The translations under genes and the position numbers were made by a program. From Prevotella sp. 885 (GTDB taxonomy: Bacteria > Bacteroidota > Bacteroidia > Bacteroidales > Bacteroidaceae): a stretch of DNA of 64,000 bases. Below the pieces are notes generated by a model. That model was not told where the DNA came from, did not search any database, and saw nothing but the letters and a program-made list of their open reading frames with translations. The stretch covers positions 62,001 to 126,000 of the forward strand of contig NZ_NOVE01000001.1 in NCBI RefSeq assembly GCF_002265625.1. The letters are read 5' to 3'. Of this stretch, positions 24,654 through 34,686 are shown one piece after another; position 1 is the first letter of the stretch, and the number at the start of each line of letters is the position of its first letter.

Positions 24654-24758
24654 ATGAGCAAAATGACAAAGATAAACTGGAGTACTATACTGAAGATCAT
24701 CGTAGCCGTAGCCTCAGCCATCCTTGGCACACTCGGTGTGCAGGGCATGGTGGGATGA
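24654..24758 (+). CDS. Smalltalk micro-protein
   Basis: A 34-residue product: MSKMTKINWSTILK, then a hydrophobic stretch IIVAVASAILGTLGV, ending QGMVG. This matches the small 'smalltalk' family that Bacteroidales genomes carry directly after an HU-like gene. The single membrane-length segment with a basic N-terminus suggests an inner-membrane peptide. Function is unknown; position beside a cell-wall hydrolase hints at a lysis- or envelope-related cassette, possibly of phage origin. Confidence 0.8.
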   Translation: MSKMTKINWSTILKIIVAVASAILGTLGVQGMVG

Positions 24759-24794
24759 GCGCCGATGATGGAACAACGACAATAGACACTTAAG

Positions 24795-24868
24795 GAGGTC
24801 AGCCGAGCTGTTTTTGCCGCCCGTTGTTCGGGAGCAAGACAAAAAACAGCTTGGCTGACCTCTTTTTT
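24795..24868 (+). terminator. Strong intrinsic terminator after smalltalk
   Basis: A 21-bp stem (GAGGTCAGCC-AGCTGTTTTT with its complement) with one G-T pair, a GC-rich internal loop and a run of seven T. Confidence 0.9.
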
Positions 24869-24946
24869 TGACGAAAAAGATATATATTTGCAGAGCACTA
24901 TCGCAAAAACAACCTTATATATACTTCACACACATTACAAACATAT

Positions 24947-27508
24947 ATGACAAGAAAAGCCATAAGGCGCATCGTATGCCTGATAATAATGCTCACGCTG
25001 TCAGTCAGCGCAGGAGCCGTCCTGAAAGAGAAGAACCTGAAGTCGACACTGTCCGTACTGTGCGCCGAACTGGAAACGGCATTTAACGAACAGCGTCAGA
25101 ACATGGCGCGTTATAACATCTACAACCAGGCGCAGCACAAGCAGATGATTTCGCTTATGCAGCGCAGTGATCAGGTGGCGCTCATGCTCTACTCGCAGAA
25201 GCAGGACTTCACCTTTGACATGACATACGCCTGTCATGAAGCTACGGAGATGTACCGTGAGTTTACGCAGCGTAGCGTGCCGTACAACACTATTATGACA
25301 CGTATGTCGTCGGAGATAAAGCGCTACGACTACCTGATAGAGACGCTGCAGAACATCCCGCCCTCGCTCGGACGCAAACCTGCCAAGGACGGCAAGGACG
25401 CTCCGAAGCAGCAGAAATACGTGACCGGCAAGGACGGCAAGCAGATGCCACTGCCGTTTATGCTCGACAAGGTGGGACAGGCCAATCGCAACGCCTGCCT
25501 TATATACGCCAAAACGCTCCGTGGCAATCTCGTCAAGATGCGGGCTTCCGTGGAGAAGGACTCGCAGCACTACAAGCGCATGGCAGAAAAGCTGAAGAAG
25601 GTGAACGACTATGCCCTGCTGCGATATAACGACATACAGCACAACATATTCGTGAACGGCGACCAGAACTATCTGGAGATCATCACCTCCATGCCGACGG
25701 CGTATCACAACGCCAAGGCGGACGTCAACGAGAAGTATAACACGGAGAAGGTGCGTACAGCCAACGGCGAGCGTCAGGTCTACTCGCAGTGGCGCGGTCC
25801 CATCGTGATGGGTCTGAGCATCTTCGTCATCATCTACGTGCTTTTGGCAGCCTTGCTCAGCAACGTGTTCGTGAGATGGCTGGTGCCGAAGCGTTTCCGC
25901 ACCGAGAACTTCATGAAGAAGAAGGTGTGCCTGATACTGTTTGTGGCAATGTTTATCTTCGCCGTGTCGGTGATGATAGCCCGCATGTTCATGTATCACA
26001 ACTTCTTCCTCATGGCGTCGAAGCTGCTCATCGAGTATGCCTGGCTGCTGTGTGCCATCTTCTTCTCCCTGCTTGTCCGTCTGCCGGGAGACCAGATAAA
26101 GAGCGGATTCAGGATTTACACGCCCATAATGCTGATGTCGTTCATCGTCATCACATTCCGCATAATCTTCATCCCCAACAATCTCGTAAGCCTTATCTTC
26201 CCGCCCATCCTGCTGGTGTTCACGCTATGGCAATGGAACGTCATCACAAGGCATAACGACAACATCCCCAAATCGGACATCTTCTATACGTGGGTGTCGC
26301 TTGTCATCATGGCTTTCTCAACAGCCTCTGCGCTGTACGGCTACGTGCTGCTCTCAGTGCAGCTGCTTATATGGTGGATGTTCCAGCTGAGCTGCATACA
26401 GACCATCACCTGCGTGTACGACTTCCTTGACGCCTACGAGCGCCGCTGGCTGTCGAAGAAGATACATACGGAGAAGGAGACGGCGAAAGTGAAGCGCGGT
26501 GCGCTGATGAGCATCATTACCAAGAACCACGAGAAGCACATCAACGTGACGTGGTTCTACGACTTCGTCTGCATGGCACTCCTGCCCGTGCTCAGCGTAT
26601 TCTCCATCCTTGTGTCGATATGGTGGGCGGCAGACGTCTTCGACCTTACCGAGACGGTATGGAAAGTATTCATGTTCAACTTCCTGAACATACCGGGCGT
26701 GGTGCAGCTCTCTATTGGCAAGCTCGTGATGGTGGCGTCACAGTTCTTCGTGTTCCGCTATCTCAACTACCTCATCAAGGCACTCTATCATAAGTATCAC
26801 AAGTCGAGAGTGGTGGTGAACGGCAAGCCAAACTTCACCCTTGCCAACAACGTCATAGCCATCTGCTGCTGGGGCATGTACGCCATCATCTCCGTGAAGA
26901 TGCTCAAGATACCGTCAACGGCAGTGTCCGTTATATCGGCTGGTCTTGCCACCGGTGTGGGTTTCGCCATGAAGGACCTCCTCGAGAACTTCTTCTACGG
27001 CATCTCCCTTATGACGGGACGTGTGCGTGTGGGCGACTACATCGAGTGTGACGGCATACGCGGAAAGGTGGACAGCATCACGTATCAGAGCACGCAGGTG
27101 CTGACAGCGGACGGCTGCGTCATAGCCTTTCTCAACAGTTCGCTCTTCAGCAAGAACTTCAAGAACATCACCCGCAACCACTCGTACGAGATGGTGAAGA
27201 TTCCGGTGGGCATCGCCTACGGCTCTAATGTGGACGAAGTGAGGAAGATGCTCATCAAGGCGGTTATGGATCTGGAGGAGAAGAGTGCCGACGGACGTGA
27301 CATCATCGACCTGGACAAGCCCGTCAGCGTAGTGTTTGACGATTTCGGCGACAACTCCGTGAACCTCTTCGTCACCTACTGGGTGCTCGTGGAGGAGAAG
27401 TTCGGCAAGACAGGCCAGATAAAGGAAGCGATATACAATACCCTAAACGCCCACAACATCGAAATACCGTTCCCGCAAAGAGATATACATATTATAGAAA
27501 GTAAATAA
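24947..27508 (+). CDS. Large mechanosensitive channel of the MscS/MscK type
   Basis: An 853-residue inner-membrane protein. A signal-like N-terminus is followed by a periplasmic, largely helical region (residues 25-275), about ten membrane segments and then the MscS core. The pore helix and beta domain are recognisable: SAGLATGVGFAMKDLLENFF, TGRVRVGDYIECDGIRGKV, then FLNSSLFSKNFKNITRN. Length and the periplasmic domain resemble MscK/YbdG-like large members rather than MscS itself. It would open on membrane tension to release solutes. It is a single gene with no clear terminator before the GT2 gene. Confidence 0.9.
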   Translation: MTRKAIRRIVCLIIMLTLSVSAGAVLKEKNLKSTLSVLCAELETAFNEQRQNMARYNIYNQAQHKQMISLMQRSDQVALMLYSQKQDFTFDMTYACHEATEMYREFTQRSVPYNTIMTRMSSEIKRYDYLIETLQNIPPSLGRKPAKDGKDAPKQQKYVTGKDGKQMPLPFMLDKVGQANRNACLIYAKTLRGNLVKMRASVEKDSQHYKRMAEKLKKVNDYALLRYNDIQHNIFVNGDQNYLEIITSMPTAYHNAKADVNEKYNTEKVRTANGERQVYSQWRGPIVMGLSIFVIIYVLLAALLSNVFVRWLVPKRFRTENFMKKKVCLILFVAMFIFAVSVMIARMFMYHNFFLMASKLLIEYAWLLCAIFFSLLVRLPGDQIKSGFRIYTPIMLMSFIVITFRIIFIPNNLVSLIFPPILLVFTLWQWNVITRHNDNIPKSDIFYTWVSLVIMAFSTASALYGYVLLSVQLLIWWMFQLSCIQTITCVYDFLDAYERRWLSKKIHTEKETAKVKRGALMSIITKNHEKHINVTWFYDFVCMALLPVLSVFSILVSIWWAADVFDLTETVWKVFMFNFLNIPGVVQLSIGKLVMVASQFFVFRYLNYLIKALYHKYHKSRVVVNGKPNFTLANNVIAICCWGMYAIISVKMLKIPSTAVSVISAGLATGVGFAMKDLLENFFYGISLMTGRVRVGDYIECDGIRGKVDSITYQSTQVLTADGCVIAFLNSSLFSKNFKNITRNHSYEMVKIPVGIAYGSNVDEVRKMLIKAVMDLEEKSADGRDIIDLDKPVSVVFDDFGDNSVNLFVTYWVLVEEKFGKTGQIKEAIYNTLNAHNIEIPFPQRDIHIIESK

Positions 27509-27546
27509 AAAGAGAGACCGTCTGTCGGAATCTCAGATATTTATTT

Positions 27547-27554
27547 TACTTTTG
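27547..27554 (+). promoter_or_regulatory. -7 promoter box TACTTTTG for the GT2 gene
   Basis: A perfect TAnnTTTG. Transcription should begin near 27560, so the upstream ATG at 27559 cannot serve as start and 27589 is chosen. Confidence 0.7.
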
Positions 27555-27588
27555 CAGAATGTCCGTAACTAATATTAATAAGGCTGAT

Positions 27589-28560
27589 ATGAACCAACAA
27601 CCTAACGACAAACAAACCATCTGCATTGTCATTCCCTGCTACAACGAGGAGGAAGTCCTGCCGTGGGCTATGGGGAAACTGCAGACCATGATAGGCAAGA
27701 TGAAGGCTGAGACCGGCATCAAGGGACGTCTGCTGCTTGTGGATGACGGTAGCCGCGACCGTACATGGGAGCTTATAGAAGGCTTCGCAGCGGAGCACAG
27801 CAATGTGGCAGGCGTAAAGCTGTCGCACAATGAGGGCCATCAGAACGCTCTCTGGGCAGGCATGCAGGAAAGTCTCGGCATGTGCGACGCCATTGTCTCC
27901 ATCGACGCCGACCTCCAGGACGACGAAATGGCTATCATTGATATGGCACGCCAGTTTGCCGAGGGCAAGGACATTGTCTATGGTGTGCGCAAGCAGCGCA
28001 AGACCGACACATGGTTCAAGAGATTCACAGCGCAGGCTTTCTACCGTCTTATGCAGACAGCCGACAAGGAGATAATATACAACCATGCCGACTTCCGTCT
28101 TATGAGTGAGCGTGCCGTGAGAGCCTTGATGGAATATCCTGAGCGCAATATGTTTCTGCGCGGTATGGTAAGACAGCTCGGATTCAGCGAAGGCTACGTC
28201 TATTATGACCGTACGGCACGCACGGCAGGCGAGTCGAAATACCCGCTCAGCAAAATGCTTGCCTTCTCCATTGACGGCATCACGTCGTTCTCTACGGCAC
28301 CACTGAAATTCATAACATTCGCCGGCCTTACGATGACGCTGATATCCATGCTTATCATCATCTACGGACTGTACGAGCACTTCATCGGCAAGACCATAGA
28401 AGGATGGACATCACTGATGGTTTCGATGTGGTTTATAGGCGGCGTGATAACCACAGGAGTGGGCATCACAGGCACGTATATCGGCAAGATTTACAACGAA
28501 GTAAAGCGTCGTCCGCGTTACTTTGTAGACAAAAAAGTGGGCATAAAAGGCGGAAATTGA
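27589..28560 (+). CDS. Family 2 glycosyltransferase, GtrB/DPM1-like
   Basis: 323 residues from ATG 27589. A GT-A domain holds CIVIPCYNEEEVLPWAM, LLVDDGSRDRTW and the DxD region SIDADLQDDEM. Two C-terminal hydrophobic helices (KFITFAGLTMTLISMLIII and SMWFIGGVITTGVGITGT) complete a polyprenyl-phosphate glycosyltransferase of the GtrB/ArnC/DPM1 group. It likely transfers a sugar from a nucleotide donor to undecaprenyl phosphate at the inner membrane for later surface modification. No flippase or acceptor enzyme gene is adjacent. The first ten residues of the longer frame are unlikely to be translated given the promoter position. Confidence 0.9.
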   Translation: MNQQPNDKQTICIVIPCYNEEEVLPWAMGKLQTMIGKMKAETGIKGRLLLVDDGSRDRTWELIEGFAAEHSNVAGVKLSHNEGHQNALWAGMQESLGMCDAIVSIDADLQDDEMAIIDMARQFAEGKDIVYGVRKQRKTDTWFKRFTAQAFYRLMQTADKEIIYNHADFRLMSERAVRALMEYPERNMFLRGMVRQLGFSEGYVYYDRTARTAGESKYPLSKMLAFSIDGITSFSTAPLKFITFAGLTMTLISMLIIIYGLYEHFIGKTIEGWTSLMVSMWFIGGVITTGVGITGTYIGKIYNEVKRRPRYFVDKKVGIKGGN

Positions 28561-28618
28561 GCCAAAAACTTGCACACATATAGGGTGTTTGTGCACACAA
28601 AGTGGCTTTTTGGCTTAA
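28559..28618 (+). terminator. Terminator of the GT2 gene
   Basis: GCCAAAAA (28561-28568) pairs with TTTTTGGC (28607-28614); an inner TGCACA/TGTGCA stem extends it. A/T-rich on the 3' side. Confidence 0.65.
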
Positions 28619-28622
28619 AATA

Positions 28623-28654
28623 TTTGTCTATATAAATAAAAATTTGTTCCTTTG
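28623..28654 (+). promoter_or_regulatory. Promoter of acpP
   Basis: TTTG at 28623-28626 and TTCCTTTG at 28647-28654 (one base off TAnnTTTG), 20 nt apart, 54 nt before the acpP start. Confidence 0.6.
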
Positions 28655-28708
28655 CACCGGTTTTGAAACAAGAAATTAATATTATAAACACTTTAAAACA
28701 TTAAAATT

Positions 28709-28945
28709 ATGTCAGAAATCGAATCAAAAGTAAAGGCCATCATCGTAGACAAGCTCGGTGTTGACGAGGCAGACGTTAAGCCCGAAGCAAGCTTCACAAA
28801 CGACCTTGGCGCAGACTCTCTCGATACTGTAGAGCTCATCATGGAGTTCGAGAAGGAGTTCGGCATCTCTATCCCCGACGACAAGGCTGAGAAGATCGGC
28901 ACTGTAGGCGACGCTATTGCTTACATCGAGGAGAACGCAAAATAA
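28709..28945 (+). CDS. acpP: Acyl carrier protein
   Basis: A 78-residue acidic protein of standard ACP length. The 4'-phosphopantetheine site is Ser37 in [10 protein letters not shown]. It carries growing acyl chains through the fatty acid synthesis cycle in the cytoplasm. It is followed by fabF and rnc, the classical acpP-fabF-rnc order. The 119-nt gap to fabF holds a long inverted repeat, so the ratio of acpP to fabF message may be set there. Confidence 0.97.
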   Translation: MSEIESKVKAIIVDKLGVDEADVKPEASFTNDLGADSLDTVELIMEFEKEFGISIPDDKAEKIGTVGDAIAYIEENAK

Positions 28946-28949
28946 ATAA

Positions 28950-29036
28950 GGTTTATGGTTTATAGTTTATGGTGCACAAATATGGCAAGCAAGTTATAAT
29001 TATATAACTCCTACTTGTGCCATAAACCATAAACCA
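28950..29036 (+). repeat. Intergenic inverted repeat between acpP and fabF
   Basis: GTTTATAGTTTATGG..CACAA on the left pairs with TTGTGCCATAAACCATAAAC on the right, with an inner AGTTATA/TATAACT hairpin. There is no T run, so it is not a classic terminator. Confidence 0.75.
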
Positions 29037-29064
29037 TTTTAACCATGAACTGATTTTTTATTAA

Positions 29065-30327
29065 ATGGAATTAAAAAGAGTAGTAGTTACAGGCCTCGGA
29101 GCCGTTACCCCATTGGGCAACAACACAGAGGACACCTGGAACAACCTTGTTGCGGGCGTAAGCGGCGCAGCACCCATCACATTATTCGACGCATCACAGT
29201 TTAAGACTCAGTTCGCTTGCGAGGTGAAGAACCTTAAGGTCAATGACTATATCGACCGTAAGGAGGCACGCAAGATGGACCGCTATGCACAGCTCGCCAT
29301 TATCTCGGCTATGCAGGCCATTCAGGATTCAGGCATGAATCTCGAGGAGATCGACAAGAACCGTGTAGGCGTCATCTACGGCGTAGGCATCGGTGGTATC
29401 AAGACTTTCGAGGAAGAAGTGGGCTACTGGGCACAGCACCAGGAGAACGGTCCTAAGTTTAATCCCTTCTTCATCCCGAAGATGATTGCGGATATCGCAT
29501 CAGGCCATATCTCAATCATGTACGGATTCCATGGTCCTAACTACACCACAACATCAGCTTGCGCGTCTTCAACAAACGCCCTGGCTGACGCATTCAACCT
29601 CATACGTCTCGGCAAGGCAAACGTCATCGTAAGTGGCGGTGCAGAGGCTGCCATCACAGCAAGCGGCGTAGGCGGTTTCAACGCCATGCACGCTCTCTCT
29701 ACACGCAATGACGATCCTGAGCACGCCTCACGTCCGTTCAGCGCAAGCCGCGACGGATTTATCATGGGCGAGGGCTCTGGCTGCCTCATCCTTGAGGAAC
29801 TTGAGCACGCAAAGGCTCGCGGTGCCAAGATTTACGCCGAGATGGTCGGCGCTGGCATGTCTGCCGACGCTCACCACATCACTGCTTCACACCCGGAGGG
29901 ACTCGGAGCATGTCTCGTAATGGAGAACGCACTCGAGGACGCTGGCATGAAGCCGGAAGACATTGACTATATCAACGTACACGGCACATCCACACACGTG
30001 GGCGACATCTCAGAGGCTAAGGCCATCAAGAAGGTGTTCGGCGACGCTGCATACAAGCTCAATATCAGCTCTACAAAATCAATGACAGGTCACCTTCTCG
30101 GTGCTGCCGGAGCTGTGGAGGCTCTCGCCTCTGTACTTGCAGTGAAGAACGACATCGTGCCCCCGACCATCAACCACGAGGACGACGACCGCGATCCGGA
30201 GATCGACTACGACCTCAACTACACCTTCAACAAGGCGCAGAAGCGTGAGGTGCGTGCAGCTCTGAGCAACACGTTCGGTTTCGGAGGACACAATGCTTGT
30301 GTAATCTTCAAGAAATATGCTGAGTAA
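29065..30327 (+). CDS. fabF: Beta-ketoacyl-ACP synthase II
   Basis: 420 residues, typical FabF length. It condenses malonyl-ACP with acyl-ACP to lengthen fatty acids. The Cys-His-His triad is complete: Cys166 in TTSACASSTNA, His306 in NVHGTSTHVGD and His343 in MTGHLLGAAG. The GFGGHN motif closes the thiolase fold. Its last 11 bases overlap the start of rnc, so the two are translationally coupled. Confidence 0.97.
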   Translation: MELKRVVVTGLGAVTPLGNNTEDTWNNLVAGVSGAAPITLFDASQFKTQFACEVKNLKVNDYIDRKEARKMDRYAQLAIISAMQAIQDSGMNLEEIDKNRVGVIYGVGIGGIKTFEEEVGYWAQHQENGPKFNPFFIPKMIADIASGHISIMYGFHGPNYTTTSACASSTNALADAFNLIRLGKANVIVSGGAEAAITASGVGGFNAMHALSTRNDDPEHASRPFSASRDGFIMGEGSGCLILEELEHAKARGAKIYAEMVGAGMSADAHHITASHPEGLGACLVMENALEDAGMKPEDIDYINVHGTSTHVGDISEAKAIKKVFGDAAYKLNISSTKSMTGHLLGAAGAVEALASVLAVKNDIVPPTINHEDDDRDPEIDYDLNYTFNKAQKREVRAALSNTFGFGGHNACVIFKKYAE

Positions 30328-31384
30328 CATCATAGACAGAATAAGGCTCCCTTTCCGTAAGGACAAGGAGCTTTATTTGTCTTTACGCCAAATTATCGGC
30401 TTTTATCCTCACGACATAAGCTACTACAAGCTGGCGCTCATGCACAAGAGCATGTATAAGCGCAATGCTAAGGGAAAGCCAGTGAACAACGAAAGGTTGG
30501 AATTTCTTGGCGACGCCATTCTGGACGCCACGGTGGGCGACATCGTCTATCGTCACTTCCCCGGCAAGCGCGAGGGATTTCTCACCAACACACGCTCAAA
30601 GCTCGTACAGCGCGAGACGCTTAACCGCCTCGCTCAGGAACTGGGCATCAACCAGCTGATACTGTCAAGCGGACGTTCACAGTCGCACAATTCATACATG
30701 GGTGGCAACGCCTTCGAGGCGCTTGTAGGTGCCATTTACCTCGACCGTGGCTACGACGCATGCATGCAGTTCATGCGCAATCGCATTCTGGCACAAATGA
30801 TTAACATCGATAAGGTTGCTTACAAGGAAGTGAACTTCAAGAGCAAGCTCATCGAATGGAGCCAGAAAAACCGTGTGCGCATTGACTTCAAGGTTCTCTC
30901 GCAGGAGAAGGACAAGACGGGATCGCCCGTCTTCAGCTATCAGGTAATGCTGGAAGGTGTGGAAGGATGCTCCGGAAAGGGATACAGCAAGAAGGAGAGC
31001 CAGCAGCTCGCCTCGAAGCTAACCCTTGAGAAGCTTCGCAAGGAGCCACAGTTCATCGACCAAGTGTTCGCCGCCAAGACAGAGCGGACGAAGATGGAGG
31101 AGGAACCCGTGGAGAACGTACCGAGCACGGAGGAGAACAACGACTTCATCATAGCCAATCCTGAGACAGAAGCCAATGCTGAGACTGCCGTACAGGCCTT
31201 GGAACGACAGAAGAGCAAGCGCGACAGACGCGCTCCGATGTACAGACAGACTGAAAAAGCACAGCCCGTGGCAGACAAAGAGGAAACCGATGCAGAAGAG
31301 TTCGACCTCAGCGACATATCCGCCAAGGAGAAGAGCCGCGAGGACATCATCGCTGCCGCAGAGGCAGCCGCTTTCGCTGAATAA
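30317..31384 (+). CDS. rnc: Ribonuclease III with long C-terminal extension
   Basis: 355 residues, against about 220-250 for a standard RNase III. The nuclease domain (residues 20-165) has the signature NNERLEFLGDAIL (57-69) and the second acidic block NAFEALVGAIYLDRG (131-145). A double-stranded RNA-binding domain follows (about 174-242). The final 110 residues are low in complexity and rich in Glu, Ala and Lys, probably disordered. The enzyme cuts double-stranded RNA in rRNA and mRNA processing. Overlap with fabF and the terminator at 31490 make it the last gene of the acp unit. Confidence 0.95.
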   Translation: MLSNIIDRIRLPFRKDKELYLSLRQIIGFYPHDISYYKLALMHKSMYKRNAKGKPVNNERLEFLGDAILDATVGDIVYRHFPGKREGFLTNTRSKLVQRETLNRLAQELGINQLILSSGRSQSHNSYMGGNAFEALVGAIYLDRGYDACMQFMRNRILAQMINIDKVAYKEVNFKSKLIEWSQKNRVRIDFKVLSQEKDKTGSPVFSYQVMLEGVEGCSGKGYSKKESQQLASKLTLEKLRKEPQFIDQVFAAKTERTKMEEEPVENVPSTEENNDFIIANPETEANAETAVQALERQKSKRDRRAPMYRQTEKAQPVADKEETDAEEFDLSDISAKEKSREDIIAAAEAAAFAE

Positions 31385-31489
31385 GAAATAGCAGAACAGC
31401 CGTTTCGCTGAATAAGGAGAAAGAACATACATAACCCGTCGGGCATAGCCGGGAAAAGGCTGCTCCATAGGGGGATGACAAGACAAGTG

Positions 31490-31530
31490 CGTCGCTGACC
31501 AGTAACAAAATGGTCAGCGACGTAGTTTTT
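31490..31530 (+). terminator. Terminator of the acpP-fabF-rnc unit
   Basis: A perfect 12-bp stem CGTCGCTGACCA / TGGTCAGCGACG with a nine-base loop, then TAGTTTTTA. Confidence 0.88.
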
Positions 31531-31611
31531 ATATAGGTGCGTCACTGCTAATAAGTTAGGTGATTCACACTTTTTTTCAACTTATTGCTACATCTTATAA
31601 AGTAAAAATCG

Positions 31612-31619
31612 TAACTTTG
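31612..31619 (+). promoter_or_regulatory. -7 promoter box TAACTTTG for leuS
   Basis: A perfect TAnnTTTG, 67 nt upstream of the chosen start; a TTG at 31585-31587 is 24 nt away, slightly long. Confidence 0.65.
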
Positions 31620-31685
31620 CATAAATGTGCGGTTATATCCCCGAAATTATTAAGAATAACAAAAACATATAACGAAATAACGACA

Positions 31686-34544
31686 ATGGAATACAATTTC
31701 AGAGAAATCGAAAAGAGATGGCAGAGCCAGTGGGTGAAGGACAATACCTATCACGTCACTGAGGACACCTCAAAGGAGAAATTCTACGTTCTCAACATGT
31801 TCCCTTATCCCTCAGGAGCAGGACTGCACGTGGGACATCCTCTCGGCTACATTGCCTCTGACATATATGCACGCTACAAGCGCCTTAAGGGATTTAACGT
31901 CCTTAATCCGATGGGATATGACGCTTACGGACTGCCCGCAGAGCAGTATGCCATCCAGACCGGACAGCACCCGGAGGTAACCACCGTGGCCAACATTGCA
32001 CGCTATCGTCAGCAGCTCGACAACATCGGCTTCTCTTTCGACTGGGACCGCGAGATACGCACCTGCGACCCTAAGTATTACCATTGGACACAGTGGGCGT
32101 TCGAGAAGATGTTCGGATCGTTCTTCTGCAAGAAATGCCAGAAGGCACAGCCCATCGAGAAACTCATCGAGCACTTCGAGGAGAAGGGTTCGGAAGGAAC
32201 CGAGAACATTGCTCAGAACGAGCAGCTGGAGTTCACCGCTGAAGAGTGGAAGGCTTATGACGACGTTAAGAAGCAGCAGGTATTGATGAACTACCGCATA
32301 GCTTATCTCGGCGAGACAATGGTGAACTGGTGTGCCGGTCTGGGCACAGTGCTTGCCAACGACGAGGTGGTAAACGGAGTCAGCGAGCGTGGCGGCTTCC
32401 CCGTTGTGCAGAAGAAGATGCAGCAGTGGTGTCTGCGTACATCCGCTTACTCACAGCGTCTGCTTGACGGACTGGAGACAGTAGACTGGAGTGATTCCAT
32501 CAAGGAGACACAGCGCAACTGGATCGGTCGTTCGGAAGGAACTGAGATGCAGTTCAAGGTGGCAGGTCAGGACTTCGACTTCACCATCTTCACCACACGT
32601 GCCGACACTATCTTCGGCGTTACCTTCATGGTATTGGCACCGGAGAGCGAACTTGTGGAGAAGCTCACCACACCGGAGCAGAAGGCTGCTGTGGACGAAT
32701 ATCTCGCTTACGTGAAGAAGCGCACCGAGCTGGACCGTATGGCTAACCACTCAGTAACTGGCGTATTCTCAGGATCGTATGCCGTCAATCCGTTCACGGG
32801 CGAGAACATCCCCGTATGGATTTCGGAATACGTACTTGCCGGATATGGTACTGGTGCCATCATGGCTGTACCTGCACACGACTCACGTGACTATGCTTTT
32901 GCAAAGCACTTCAATCTTCCCATCATACCTCTTATCGAGGGCGCTGACGTCAGCGAGGAGAGCTTCGATGCCAAGGAAGGCATCGTTACCAACTCGCCTG
33001 CTGAGGGCAAGCAGACTCTCGACGGCTTCTCACTCAACGGACTGTCTGTGAAGGAAGCCATCGCTGCTACAAAGAAGTTCGTTACGGAGAAGGGTATGGG
33101 ACGAGTAAAGGTGAACTATCGTCTGCGTGACGCCATCTTCTCTCGCCAGCGCTACTGGGGCGAACCGTTCCCCGTATACTATAAGGACGGCATGCCGCAG
33201 ATGATTCCGGAGGAGTGTCTGCCGCTCGAACTGCCTGAAATCGAGACCTATAAGCCTACAGAGACAGGCGAACCGCCATTGGGACGCGCCAAGAAATGGG
33301 CTTGGGACGTAGAGAAGAAGGAAGTGGTGGACAAGAGTCTGGTGGACAACAAGACAGTGTTCCCGCTCGAGCTGAACACCATGCCGGGCTTTGCAGGTTC
33401 GTCTGCTTACTATCTCCGCTATATGGACCCGAAGGACGACAAGAGCCTCGTAAGCAAGAAAGCTGACGAGTACTGGAAGAACGTCGACCTCTATGTCGGC
33501 GGCTGCGAGCACGCCACCGGTCACCTTATCTATTCACGTTTCTGGAACAAGTTCCTCTTCGACCTTGGCGTAAGCTGCAAGGAAGAGCCGTTCCAGAAGC
33601 TTGTCAACCAGGGTATGATTCAGGGCCGCTCTAACTTCGTATATCGTATCAACTCTGACGACCACTCAAAGGCTCCCGTCTTTGTAAGTGCAGGTCTGAA
33701 GAAGGACTATGACGTTACTCCTATCCACGTAGACGTGAACATCGTTTCTGCTGACGTTCTCGACATCGACGCTTTCAAGGCATGGCGTCCAGAATATCAG
33801 AACGCTGAGTTTATCCTTGAGGACGGCAAGTATGTCTGCGGTTGGGCAGTAGAGAAGATGTCGAAGTCGATGTTCAACGTTGTCAACCCTGACATGATTG
33901 TTGAGAAGTATGGTGCTGATACACTCCGCCTTTACGAGATGTTCCTCGGTCCGGTGGAGGCAAGCAAGCCTTGGGATACCAACGGCATCGACGGATGCTT
34001 CCGCTTCCTCAAGAAGTTCTGGAACCTCTTCTATGAGAACCGTACCGACACATTCCTGCCCTGCGACGAGAAGCCATCGGCAGAAAGCCTCAAGAGTCTG
34101 CACAAGCTCATCAAGAAAGTAACTGAGGACATCGAGAAGTTCTCTTACAATACCAGCATCTCGGCGTTTATGATTGCCGTAGGCGAACTGCAGCAGCAGA
34201 AGTGTCGCTCCAAGGAAGTGCTTGAGCAGCTTGTTGTGCTCATCGCTCCGTTCGCTCCGCACATTGCAGAGGAACTGTGGCACACACTCGGTCATACCAC
34301 CACTGTCTGTGACGCCGCATGGCCCGCTTTCGACGAGAAGTATCTCGTGGAGAGTGAGATGCAGCTTACGATTTCCTTCAACGGTAAGGCACGCTTCCAG
34401 AAGAAGTTCCCTGCCGACGCCACCAACGACGCCATCCAGACTGCAGTGCTCGAGGACGAGCAGAGCCAGAAATACATCGGCGACAAGAAGGTTGTGAAGG
34501 TAATCGTCGTACCTAAGAAGATTGTGAATGTCGTAGTGAAGTAA
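31686..34544 (+). CDS. leuS: Leucyl-tRNA synthetase
   Basis: 952 residues from ATG 31686; the longer frame to 31560 would begin upstream of the promoter and lacks homologous sequence. Class I motifs are present: [16 protein letters not shown] near residues 40-55 (HIGH) and KMSKS near residue 725. The editing (CP1) domain lies between, with the TTRAD motif seen in [13 protein letters not shown]. The anticodon-binding and C-terminal domains complete it. It charges tRNA-Leu in the cytoplasm. Monocistronic, with a hairpin after the stop. Confidence 0.97.
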   Translation: MEYNFREIEKRWQSQWVKDNTYHVTEDTSKEKFYVLNMFPYPSGAGLHVGHPLGYIASDIYARYKRLKGFNVLNPMGYDAYGLPAEQYAIQTGQHPEVTTVANIARYRQQLDNIGFSFDWDREIRTCDPKYYHWTQWAFEKMFGSFFCKKCQKAQPIEKLIEHFEEKGSEGTENIAQNEQLEFTAEEWKAYDDVKKQQVLMNYRIAYLGETMVNWCAGLGTVLANDEVVNGVSERGGFPVVQKKMQQWCLRTSAYSQRLLDGLETVDWSDSIKETQRNWIGRSEGTEMQFKVAGQDFDFTIFTTRADTIFGVTFMVLAPESELVEKLTTPEQKAAVDEYLAYVKKRTELDRMANHSVTGVFSGSYAVNPFTGENIPVWISEYVLAGYGTGAIMAVPAHDSRDYAFAKHFNLPIIPLIEGADVSEESFDAKEGIVTNSPAEGKQTLDGFSLNGLSVKEAIAATKKFVTEKGMGRVKVNYRLRDAIFSRQRYWGEPFPVYYKDGMPQMIPEECLPLELPEIETYKPTETGEPPLGRAKKWAWDVEKKEVVDKSLVDNKTVFPLELNTMPGFAGSSAYYLRYMDPKDDKSLVSKKADEYWKNVDLYVGGCEHATGHLIYSRFWNKFLFDLGVSCKEEPFQKLVNQGMIQGRSNFVYRINSDDHSKAPVFVSAGLKKDYDVTPIHVDVNIVSADVLDIDAFKAWRPEYQNAEFILEDGKYVCGWAVEKMSKSMFNVVNPDMIVEKYGADTLRLYEMFLGPVEASKPWDTNGIDGCFRFLKKFWNLFYENRTDTFLPCDEKPSAESLKSLHKLIKKVTEDIEKFSYNTSISAFMIAVGELQQQKCRSKEVLEQLVVLIAPFAPHIAEELWHTLGHTTTVCDAAWPAFDEKYLVESEMQLTISFNGKARFQKKFPADATNDAIQTAVLEDEQSQKYIGDKKVVKVIVVPKKIVNVVVK

Positions 34545-34588
34545 TACGGCGACATCCCGAGAGAACATATAAAAATACCACAATAAAG

Positions 34589-34644
34589 GAAGTCGCCGCT
34601 TGCGCACGCCAGAGAACGGCGCGGGCGAGACGACGACTTCTTTT
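34589..34644 (+). terminator. Probable terminator of leuS
   Basis: GAAGTCG paired with CGACTTC closes a GC-rich inner region with further pairing, followed by TTTTG. Confidence 0.65.
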
Positions 34645-34686
34645 GCTTAGAAACATAAAAAAATAACGCTTTAACTATAAAATCCT

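Noticed and set aside
31560-31685. Upstream extension of leuS by 42 codons
   Set aside because: The extension spans the promoter box at 31612-31619, so it would be largely untranscribed; the chosen Met gives the usual LeuRS N-terminus.
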